From Nemopilema nomurai (lineage: Eukaryota; Cnidaria; Scyphozoa; Rhizostomeae; Rhizostomatidae), in contig ML133454.1 of assembly GCA_003864495.1 (NCBI GenBank), forward strand, positions 1,769,149-1,833,148: a DNA stretch of 64,000 bases. The letters run 5' to 3'. The position numbers and the translations under genes were made by a program. Every line of letters begins with the position of its first letter. Position 1 is the stretch's first letter. The notes beneath the pieces were generated by a model. It made no database searches and was not told where the DNA came from. It worked only from the letters and a program-made list of their open reading frames with translations. Below are positions 58,801-64,000 of the stretch, one piece after another.

Positions 58801-61061
58801 AAATTATCCTAAGAACTTATGTATACTTTGTTCCTAGAGTGACATTTTTTCATTGAGCAATTGATATTTGTTTCTAATCTTATTTTGTTTTCATATGACT
58901 CGGCTATTTTTATGATGATTTATGAAAGTTTAAGTCAGTCTTAAAATCTTAAAATAATTTGAAAATTGTTGTTAAAGGCATCGAGTCATGGTAAATAGCG
59001 GTTTCCACGGGCAGTTGTCTGTTTTCATTTGATAAATCGGCTTTCATGTGATCAGACATCAACTGCGAGGTTAAAACATCATGTGTGCAGTTTGCTTGAC
59101 AGCCAATCAGATAAACGGAGCTATCATAATGACTCAGCAATTTTTGCAATTTGGGTATACGCTTTCCATTTATCATGACTCAATGCCTTTAAGACTCTTG
59201 AGATGCGTTCTAGAACTTTTATCAGCGATTTGTTTTCATATGAGATGCCACAGGATTCTGGGTGCTTCACATGTCGTTAATGGCTCATTCCGTGTTTTAG
59301 CGAGTTCATTAACCACGCTGCTGTACGACAGCGAAGTAAACGCGGCGCATCACCAAGTGCAACAAGGACCTTCAACGGTACCTAAGCGTGCAGAAACATT
59401 CGGTGGTTTCGACAGAAATGCCAAGACTCTGATGCCCCCCATCCAAGTCTCTCGCGCAAGTTCACTGAAGCAGGAAAACAGACTGTCACTCGGGGGGAAG
59501 ACGTTGAGCATGCTTGAAAGTGGTATAAATTCGCAAGATCCTAAAGAGAGGGTTCGAAAAACCAGTCAGGGAATCATGTCCGTGATTGGTCGAAATAAGC
59601 CAAACGAGTCGTCTGAGGATCTTTCGTCAGCCTCGTCTTCGACTTCGAACCTCGCTCCGATTTCGAGTGGAACGGCACAGGTTGGTATTCTTGAATCATC
59701 TACTTCTTGTTCCTTGAAAACTCTTTGCTTCACCTCAGTTAGGTATTAAAGCTTGTAACAAGTTCGCAATGCTTCTGTAAATGATTCTGTAAATGATTTC
59801 CCAACTTTAATACGATCGTGTATGGTACTTATGCTACCAGAGTCTGTAGCTTCATTTCATTAATTCCCAATCTTTTCCCCGTAAAAGCAATGAGTATGAA
59901 GTTCTATATAGTCTTCATGATATCATTTTTGTCTCAACAGAAAATACTCGCAGTTACGCAGCTCAAGGACTGCTTGACGTCGCTCATGGTGAGTGCCGTT
60001 TCTCTTCCTCGGGATTACGCAGATTCCCGCGCAGCACGTGCAATTTTAGGCAATCTCACATAACATAAACAAATGGCTGGGAAAACGATAATTCCACGCC
60101 CCAGTCTGTGCTAAGCATTCAACTTCATATTCAACTTCACATTTTTTCGTGGAAAAGTTGAATTAGCTTTTCGACTCGAGTTGTTTAGGCCTAACTTCAC
60201 AGTTGCAAGCTCTCATCGCTCACAGTACGACGTGATGAAATCGTTTGACAGTTTTCAGTTAGTAGTTAGTAAGTGTACGTTTCTGCGTACATTCTACGAC
60301 TCTGGTGAGTTGAAATATGTTCCCTGCATTTATATTCCTTTGCAAATTTTTCAGGACATCACCAATAAACAAGACATCGAGCTCGCAAGGTATGCTGGAT
60401 GAAACAATTTTCCAAATCACATGCTATGTAGTGAGAAATGTCTGCTTTGAAATTCTTTAGTATAAGCCCGCCAGTGCTGTATTGCGTATAATATTCTTTG
60501 ATACATGTTGCCTCGCTGCCTCAATTAGGCATTAGGTTACGGCTAGGCACTAGGTCCGAAGTAGCAATTTTCATGAATCAATATTCTAATGATTGTTGAA
60601 TTTATTTTTTCGTATTCCATTGAAATCACCATTAAGATGTGTTGCCGCATATAAACTTCTCGTGTTTGGTTTGCAGCATAAGAGTGGAGCTGCATGAATC
60701 TCGAGCTGAGGTCAACAAGCTGAGGTCTGAGCGACAAGACATCGAAGAGCGGTTGGCACGACAGCAGAAGGAACACGAGCGACAGATCAGTAGGCAGAAA
60801 GAGTCGTCGACCAAACTAGAACGGACTGTTGAGAAACTCACGAAGCAAGTTAATGAATACAGGCAATATCTCGAAAAAATGGAAGTGAAGTACTTAGAGC
60901 GACAAAAGCGGGCGCAAGTCGGACTGTCGGGTAAATCATCAAAAAGCAACTCTTTATCCTCTCTGCATAATAAGCACCACAAGGGGCAGGCTCAGGACAA
61001 TTCGAGTCGGCCCAGCCACAACCGGGACGATAGCGAAGACGCGGATGTCATTTTTTTCTAG
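17383..61061 (+). CDS. ARHGEF28/AKAP13-like: LBC-class Rho guanine-nucleotide exchange factor (AKAP13/ARHGEF28-like), about 49 exons, about 1,990 aa
   Basis: The product should load GTP on RhoA and drive actomyosin signalling. Order: LBC-type N-terminal domain (residues about 20-180), ankyrin-like segment (about 180-238), acidic low-complexity exon (about 429-886), lysine-rich linker, DH (about 1255-1490), PH (about 1490-1621), RAETFGGFD motif (about 1740), coiled coil (about 1865-1945), ending DADVIFF at TAG 61059-61061. The start ATG at 17383 has an in-frame TAA two codons upstream. Exons are listed in the block entries below. All but one junction (30216 to 30684) are phase-consistent. AKAP13 and ARHGEF28 share this layout, with the N-terminal LRHLASTKS segment closest to AKAP13. 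I see no C1 zinc finger and no evident PKA-anchoring helix, so PKA scaffolding is not supported. The gene probably represents the single ancestor-type copy of several vertebrate paralogues. Confidence 0.92.
17435..19866 (+). other. Rho-GEF intron 1 (CpG-depleted)
   Basis: A T-rich intron of 2.4 kb from donor gtaatt to acceptor ttacag. CG dinucleotides almost vanish from about 17560 onward. No ORF or repeat family is recognisable. Confidence 0.75.
20761..20974. mobile_element. MITE copy 1, TTAA-flanked, 214 bp
   Basis: Ends are inverted repeats: AGGCATTGAGTCATG (20761-20775) and CATGACTCAATGCCT (20960-20974), a perfect 15-bp match. Right flank is TTAA, left flank TTAG. The same element occurs at 58976-59188 with about 95 percent identity by eye. 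Both are in introns of the Rho-GEF gene. It has no coding capacity. TTAA duplications are typical of piggyBac-type transposition; a 3-bp TTA duplication (Harbinger-type) with a longer terminal repeat cannot be excluded. Confidence 0.85.
20989..21061. repeat. 11-bp inverted repeat
   Basis: TTGGTAAAGAT at 20989-20999 faces ATCTTTACCAA at 21051-21061, just outside MITE copy 1. It may be a small hairpin or a remnant of another element. Confidence 0.5.
22830..27185 (+). other. Rho-GEF intron 5
   Basis: 4.4-kb intron, donor gtaaga, acceptor gtttag. It includes a very AT-rich patch at about 24690-24780 with recurring TAATGTA-like words and a TGACGTCA at 25141-25148. No ORF in it has a recognisable product. 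Confidence 0.65.
27186..31322 (+). CDS. ARHGEF28/AKAP13-like: Rho-GEF exons 6-11: disordered linker
   Basis: Exons 27186-27310 (an earlier donor at 27260 is possible), 29244-29300, 30163-30216, about 30684-30858, 30981-31060 and 31241-31322. Readable pieces include EEDVKLLEDLDRLAVESKK, EVQVDENSTGLLRKPEAKR, a short amphipathic helix LLKLREINLEIQRLR, and RRIRSYSCPDS, a likely basophilic-kinase site. Phases agree except between 30216 (phase 1) and the next exon (phase 0 or 2), so a small exon is missing from the model or a splice site is wrong. The exons at 29244 and 30163 rest mainly on splice sites and phase and are the least certain here. Confidence 0.7.
29902..30043 (+). repeat. 37-bp direct repeat, 105-bp spacing
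   Basis: An identical 37-mer beginning TTGTTCTTGTTATGCAGTTG occurs at 29902-29938 and 30007-30043, within a TGTTGT-rich intronic stretch. It appears to be a local duplication of a simple-sequence region. Confidence 0.8.
31534..32907 (+). CDS. ARHGEF28/AKAP13-like: Rho-GEF exon 12: long acidic low-complexity exon ending in a MARCKS-like basic patch
   Basis: A single 1,374-nt exon, acceptor ctctag and donor gtaggt, phase 1 in and phase 1 out, encodes about 458 residues. It opens with AHSGRRRSGSFTSYSEENGE, then runs through a long Asp/Glu/Ser-rich disordered region. Its last third is richer in basic residues with recurring Ser-Met/Leu-Asp/Glu motifs (HSMEEL, KSLDTI, QSMDRL, TSLDKK). It ends with KKKRSRFSFKRKSKS at 32820-32864. 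The large central exon is the counterpart of the long variable region of AKAP13. The several Arg/Lys-x-x-Ser sites suggest phosphorylation and 14-3-3 binding, by inference only. Confidence 0.9.
33233..43891 (+). CDS. ARHGEF28/AKAP13-like: Rho-GEF exons 13-21: Ser-rich then lysine-rich linker
   Basis: Exons 33233-33308, 33685-33780, 34384-34440, 35719-35769, 36155-36221, 38632-38706, 39435-39473, 40030-40051 and 43830-43891, all phase-consistent. Pieces: DRRRTIMGG, NNRDSGIDSTCELRLDD, SKDRTRSSSEISGDR, an acidic EDEELDVDTDEG, then EEKKKEKKFGILRKAKK, KPGKDKEQPEK and SLKKGHK. AKAP13 has a similar lysine-rich stretch directly before its C1 zinc finger. Here the next exon is DGKTSFLGKKHSFRQG, without the His/Cys pattern. 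Exon 20 is only 22 nt and rests on phase and splice sites. Confidence 0.78.
36222..38631 (+). other. Rho-GEF intron 17
   Basis: 2.4-kb intron, donor gtgagt, acceptor attcag. Open frames up to 92 codons have no recognisable product. I see no repeats of note. Confidence 0.65.
40052..43829 (+). other. Rho-GEF intron 20
   Basis: 3.8-kb intron, donor gtgagc, acceptor ttttag. A run of ten G lies at 40379-40388 and a TGACGTCA at 40187-40194. This is where a C1-encoding exon would be expected; I found no His/Cys zinc-finger pattern flanked by splice sites. Confidence 0.6.
43892..45696 (+). other. Rho-GEF intron 21 with a possible internal promoter at its 3' end
   Basis: The first 1.2 kb is T-rich and nearly free of CG. 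From about 45110 it becomes CG-rich, with CCCGACCCGACTCGCGTC and a TACGTCAC CRE-like site at about 45300. A 14-bp tandem repeat (CTGGTGGACGTGGT, two copies at 45593-45620) lies about 80 bases before the ATG at 45697. This would suit an internal promoter and 5' UTR. Confidence 0.5.
45697..45963 (+). CDS. ARHGEF28/AKAP13-like: Rho-GEF exon 22, or alternative first exon of a short isoform
   Basis: 267 nt, exactly 89 codons, from ATG 45697 (A at -3) to CAG/gtatta at 45963. It encodes MRKDGKKLSLPTLHE..., ending GLIARRHSYAARIFS and FKFRSNSLGPQ, with RRHSY a strong basophilic-kinase and possible 14-3-3 site. It starts and ends in phase 0, so it fits between exon 43830-43891 (ends phase 0) and exon 48592 (starts phase 0). 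The preceding AG (ttcaag) has a poor pyrimidine tract, an in-frame TGA sits at 45652-45654, and CpG density is high, so an initiating exon is at least as likely as an internal one. It is clearly coding by composition and phase; its role in splicing is open. Confidence 0.75.
45964..48591 (+). other. Rho-GEF intron 22
   Basis: 2.6-kb intron, donor gtatta, acceptor attccag. It contains a tandemly duplicated hairpin (47581-47706), an 8-bp inverted repeat CCAGTGCC/GGCACTGG (46571-46602) and TGACGTCA at 48030-48037. ORFs of up to 110 codons here have no recognisable product. Confidence 0.65.
47581..47706 (+). repeat. Two-copy tandem repeat (64-bp period), each copy a hairpin
   Basis: Copies begin CTGAAGTAAAG at 47581 and CCGAAGTAAAG at 47645. 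Each contains AAGTAAAG, then CAAGA, a three-base loop, TCTTG and CTTTACTT, so each can fold into a stem of about 13 pairs. The two copies differ at only a few positions. Confidence 0.85.
48592..51128 (+). CDS. ARHGEF28/AKAP13-like: Rho-GEF exons 23-26: Ser-rich segment before DH
   Basis: Exons 48592-48734, 49182-49241, 50206-50258 and 51103-51128, all phase-consistent. They encode MNMSSSDSKMFARGSS, SASMDNLRSSGRGRPSP, RNLDVTDGVGDPDHLS, SALSSSLGSLNLEEVAD and PFEVDDLSQ. The region is disordered and serine-rich, corresponding to the linker between the C1 position and DH in AKAP13. The exon at 48592 also opens with in-frame Met codons, so initiation there is conceivable. Confidence 0.85.
49092..49106 (+). 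repeat. Poly(C) run, 15 bases
   Basis: Fifteen consecutive C within a C-rich intronic stretch. Homopolymers of this size are prone to length error in assemblies. Confidence 0.9.
50508..50520 (+). repeat. Poly(C) run, 13 bases
   Basis: Thirteen consecutive C in an intron. Exact length may be uncertain. Confidence 0.9.
51779..54542 (+). CDS. ARHGEF28/AKAP13-like: Rho-GEF exons 27-35: DH (RhoGEF) catalytic domain
   Basis: Exons 51779-51893, 52100-52152, 52385-52478, 53020-53105, 53396-53479, 53759-53800, 53912-54029, 54191-54240 and 54492-54542 are all in phase. The lead-in DIKRQDVIYELIFTESNYVR is the conserved start of LBC-family DH domains (CR1: ELIFTESNYVRTLKI). The core helix is PECITLATQRLTKYPLLFEA, the DH CR3 signature that contacts Rho. 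ELGMDEQTIESLFPRLDDLLEI and GDILVDQFDG fill the middle helices. The catalytic Glu of CR1 and the Arg-x-x-Lys-Tyr-Pro motif are intact, so activity toward RhoA is expected from family membership. Confidence 0.95.
54979..56718 (+). CDS. ARHGEF28/AKAP13-like: Rho-GEF exons 36-40: PH domain
   Basis: Exons 54979-55050, 55241-55319, 55640-55774, 56281-56362 and 56669-56718, all in phase. Strands read FKYSKLFHKRSVLIHDGILTW, DVHVVLLADKIFFFHEKDQR and VIFLKSLMAREVA. The C-terminal helix carries the invariant Trp in WMQEIISAIKNR. The LKSLMAREVA strand corresponds to the surface that binds active RhoA in LBC-family PH domains, so feedback activation may be conserved. A short helix (TEIKKRFDPRGEVQF) links it to DH. 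Confidence 0.94.
57247..61061 (+). CDS. ARHGEF28/AKAP13-like: Rho-GEF exons 41-49: C-terminal regulatory region and coiled coil
   Basis: Exons 57247-57324, 57581-57654, 57873-57905, 58247-58296, 58667-58695, 59301-59680, 59941-59988, 60355-60389 and 60677-61061. A charged helix (SDLEEELRREEEGRLVRL) is followed by ADKNKLVLEMRELIEKM. Exon 59301-59680 holds VPKRAETFGGFDRNAK, a motif shared with AKAP13 and relatives, and a Ser-rich tract (SSEDLSSASSSTSN). The last exon is a coiled coil of about 80 residues (VELHESRAEVNKLRSERQD through LEKMEVKYLERQKR) plus a Ser/His-rich tail ending DSEDADVIFF. In relatives this region mediates oligomerisation and autoinhibition. Confidence 0.92.
58393..58525 (+). 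repeat. Minisatellite, 13-bp unit ATGTCATCATCTC
   Basis: About nine to ten imperfect copies of ATGTCATCATCTC, with variant units (ATGTCATCATGTCA, ATGTCATCATCCC), in intron 44 of the Rho-GEF gene. Copy number is likely polymorphic. Confidence 0.9.
58976..59188. mobile_element. MITE copy 2, TTAA-flanked, 213 bp
   Basis: Second copy of the 20761-20974 element, in the same orientation. Left end AGGCATCGAGTCATG, right end CATGACTCAATGCCT, with TTAA on both sides (58972-58975 and 59189-59192). One mismatch separates its two ends. Confidence 0.87.
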
Positions 61062-61156
61062 TACATAAGCGAGGTAATATTTTAATGCAAGATGTATTTG
61101 GTAACTGGAAGTTAAAGGCTTGGTTTTAAAGGCTCGCCTGTGCGACTATTTCGTCT

Positions 61157-61165
61157 GGGGGGGGG
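61157..61165 (+). repeat. Poly(G) run in the 3' UTR
   Basis: A run of about nine G lies roughly 100 bases after the Rho-GEF stop codon. Confidence 0.8.
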
Positions 61166-62971
61166 AGTGTGATTCTGTCAATCTGACGTTGTGCTCGAAT
61201 TCTTTGTCAGGATGCACGTCTTTAGGCTGTTGGGAGTTGATACACTATGTTTGTTGCTTATGAAAAGTTCCCTGCTTCATCTCATGGTGTCCTAAGGCAC
61301 TTAAAAAAGCAGGCTGTCTCGCCATGCTGCCACTAAAGCTCTCTTCACGTATTCCATCGAATTCGTTCGACGAAGGGCAAAGGGCCTATACTGGCCCGCT
61401 TGGATTTAAGAAGTAGTTTTGACCTCTCATCACATCCTGCTCTCGTGACCACCTTTTTGAAGGCAATCATCTGCACTCCGTTGTCTCGTTGAAACGAGGG
61501 GTGCAATTATCGTTGTTTTCGCACAACTTTCGATTGGCTTGGGTATTTAAACTCAGGAGATTCCTGGTATTTTCATTACGTACTCTGAATAGATAAATAA
61601 TGTTTTTTATTGTGAGATATATTTTTCGTTTGATTTGAATTTTTTTAGATTGTATGATTATCGTAACAAAATGTAAATTTATTTGCATTGATCAATCGCC
61701 TGTATCAAGGCACGGTGGCGAATACAAATCGTCCTTGGGACAACACTGTTCACAGGCCTACTTGGCGCTTGCGTGATTTATTCTTCCTCGTGCTGGGTGA
61801 AGTCTTGGTGGGTAGCATTCCTCTAGATTGAACTTCGCCAAAGTAGAATCTAGATGAAACTGCTCTATACGTTCAGCAGCCAACAGTGCCACATCTTTCA
61901 ACATTATCCCAGGAATCATAACTCCACTTTTCAAGCGCTGGGCTTGTCCTTATTGGTATTGAGAGGTTTCGTGGTGTTTGGAACTCGTTTATTTAGCTCG
62001 CATATTGTGTGCGCTCGGACACTTGTAGTTTAATCGAAATTTTATGAGGCATACTTTTAGAGAAAGCAGTTGTCCTTTTTCATTGTGTGATCTCTAAAAT
62101 CGGTCTCTCTGAGGTTTGTACTGTTTTACAACCAACCAGACTGTCTCTAGAGGCACCCTTTTATCTTGCGTCTTCAAGTCAACTGTGTTATCTTGCGTTT
62201 GAAGCTAACCTGTTGGTTAATCTAAATGCATAATATTCGGTGCCCAACGACCAAACTTAAAAATGGATTCAGGATATAAGCCTTGACGCATTGAGTACTC
62301 CGCAGTGCTCCCCGCAGCCTACTTGTGTGCTTCATGTCCGTGCCAGCTTGGAGGAGCAGAGACTGGCGATCCCCATGGACTTCCAAATCCACTTCTTTCG
62401 CACTTGTTTTGTTTCTAATATGGTCCACCTGTGACCCGTTCAAATGTATTCTTATCGATTCCCTTGAGTATCCCACGTGCTCACAAGTTGTAAATACAGC
62501 CTGATGAAGTGATCATATATGCCTTCTCACGGTAAAGATGTTTGATAACGAAATCGCAAGTCAAGTTTTGAACGATGCGAACGCACTGTAAACATTGGCA
62601 GAAGACACTTCTCCCTGCAAGCATGAAATTACACCGGAAACTTTTACGAAACACCAAGAGGTTTCTTGGCAAGGAGCAGGCCCATCACCGAAGGAATGTT
62701 AGTGAAATTCATGCGAAGTTTGTGATTCGTTCGCCACAAATATTGAGATAATTTCTTCGATGGGGAGCATGAAAGGATATCAATTCCTGCTTAAACCCGC
62801 TTAAACCAAGTGAAGGTAATCGTTGTTCATTTTTCCTAATTTCTTTTGCGCCAGTGACTATTTGTAAGGAACTTTATGTATTCTTGGCTTCTCCGTGGTG
62901 GGACATTTTCGGAATAACAGTGACAATGTTGTTATTGAAATTTTTCCTCATTTTGTCAAAAACTTGAGTAG

Positions 62972-62977
62972 AATAAA
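62972..62977 (+). terminator. Candidate poly(A) signal AATAAA for the Rho-GEF gene
   Basis: The first canonical AATAAA I find after the stop at 61061, which would give a 3' UTR of about 1.9 kb. Non-canonical signals closer to the stop are possible. Confidence 0.35.
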
Positions 62978-64000
62978 TCTGACTAAGCTATATCTAGACT
63001 TAGCTATCTCTCACCCAATAATTGGACTCTGGCGTGCGTGATTGTTTTAAAATCGGTCCCTTAGAATGCCAAGGAGAAACAAGTTGATTTATCTTCTTAA
63101 ATAACAATCCATTGCTGTCTGCAACCCCTTTTTGAATCTGGGAAGCTGACGAAACCTGGTAAGAGTGTGCTTTAAAACCAGTATGCCCATCCTCCTTTTC
63201 CCTTCCTTCACTTCTGAGGTGCTACCTACCTAACCGTTGTAGCTCCACTTTGCTTTGCAAAACTATGTATTCTTTGAAAGAAAGTAAAAATTAAGAGTAA
63301 AATGACAAACAAACAATTTGTTTCCAAGTTTGAAAGTGAACATAGCCACTAAATAGCATAATGCTTCGATCTTATCTTGACGCAATTTACGTGTGTTTTT
63401 CCATTAGAATTTGTACTTTTAAAAATATTTCGACAAAACTAGTGGTACCCGAATTATTGCTGGCTTCAAAGTGGGTTCTTAGGGGCTTATCAATCAATGA
63501 AGAAGGCATCGGCCATAAAGCTGAAAAAATGTTCAGCAACTGTATTGTGCCCAGTTTAGACTCAAACCGCTTTAAAAGGCAATCGTGTGAGATTGGCGAA
63601 CTTAAAAAGATTTCTTCAGCTTTTGGATTTGTATGGATTTGTCAATATTCAACGATATCTAGACTCGTTCCTTAGATGCATTCACAAATTGAAAAATTGA
63701 AGAAAAAGAGTTTTTGGCAACGTTGTTACATTGGTTGCAGTGAAGATTTACGATCCTCCATCAGGTCTTGTTGCAATTTCATTTTTACTGTCTCAAACAC
63801 AACTGGACATAAAGGACCAAAAGTTTTTAATCCCTTTTTTGAAATATCCCTGGGGTGAATGGATATGACATCAATGGTAATTTTTCGGTAAGTCTGTTGT
63901 CCAGGTATCTAAATCCCAAGACAAACTTGCAACATGTTTGACTTATTCGAAGTAAATATTTTCAGATAGAGTGAAGCATTATATTGCAGAGACATGTGAA

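Larger units (their letters stand above)
61062..64000. other. 3' UTR and downstream intergenic DNA
   Basis: No splice-linked ORF or known family is visible on either strand. Longest frames are 104 codons at 63361-63675 (+) and 84 codons at 62222-62476 (-); neither has a recognisable motif. Confidence 0.5.

Noticed and set aside
62222..62476. 84-codon ORF on the - strand downstream of the Rho-GEF gene
   Set aside because: Reads plausibly (HLNGSQVDHIRNK...) but has no recognisable domain and no splice context.
63361..63858. Two consecutive + strand ORFs (104 and 60 codons)
   Set aside because: They are adjacent open frames without a recognisable product or splice sites.
1..64000. tRNA, rRNA, CRISPR array, phage or bacterial operon
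   Set aside because: No cloverleaf, rRNA core, regularly spaced repeat-spacer pattern or prokaryotic gene spacing was seen. The minisatellite at 58393-58525 has no spacers.

Overview
The window reads as nuclear DNA of an invertebrate animal, most likely a cnidarian. That guess rests on gene content and texture: many short exons with GT-AG introns, AT-rich introns, full-length animal protein families that are only moderately similar to vertebrate ones, and small MITE-type elements. There is no bacterial, viral or organellar signature. The species cannot be named from sequence alone. All three genes lie on the + strand, head to tail.

Region 1 (1-1464) holds the last three exons of an unrecognised gene with a very lysine-rich C-terminus. 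Region 2 (2745-13936) holds a complete 16-exon PIAS-type SUMO E3 ligase of 616 residues, with SAP, PINIT (PVNIT), SP-RING, a SUMO-interacting motif with acidic tail, and an ISLD C-terminus. Region 3 (13937-17382) is intergenic and carries a 133-bp palindromic MITE with a perfect 8-bp target-site duplication.

Region 4 (17383-61061) is one very large gene of about 49 exons. It encodes a Dbl-family Rho guanine-nucleotide exchange factor of about 1,990 residues in the AKAP13/ARHGEF28 (LBC) class. In order it has the LBC-type N-terminal domain, an ankyrin-like segment, a 1.37-kb acidic low-complexity exon ending in a MARCKS-like basic patch, a lysine-rich linker, DH, PH, the family's RAETFGGFD motif and a C-terminal coiled coil. 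An exon at 45697-45963 starts with ATG, has an in-frame stop 45 bases upstream and sits at a sharp rise in CpG, so it may be the first exon of a shorter isoform. I could not find the C1 zinc finger that AKAP13 and ARHGEF28 carry before DH. One exon junction (30216 to about 30684) does not keep frame in my model. Region 5 (61062-64000) is 3' UTR and intergenic DNA without a recognisable gene.

The PIAS and Rho-GEF genes act in separate pathways (SUMOylation in the nucleus; RhoA activation at the cytoskeleton). Their adjacency is notable because human PIAS1/AKAP13, PIAS3/ARHGEF2 and PIAS4/ARHGEF18 also share chromosome regions, which suggests an ancient linkage. Other points are two related 214-bp TTAA-flanked elements in introns of the Rho-GEF gene, strongly CpG-depleted blocks with abrupt edges, and an excess of the palindrome TGACGTCA. 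I found no operon, CRISPR array, rRNA, tRNA or phage, and nothing I would call a new biological system with confidence.
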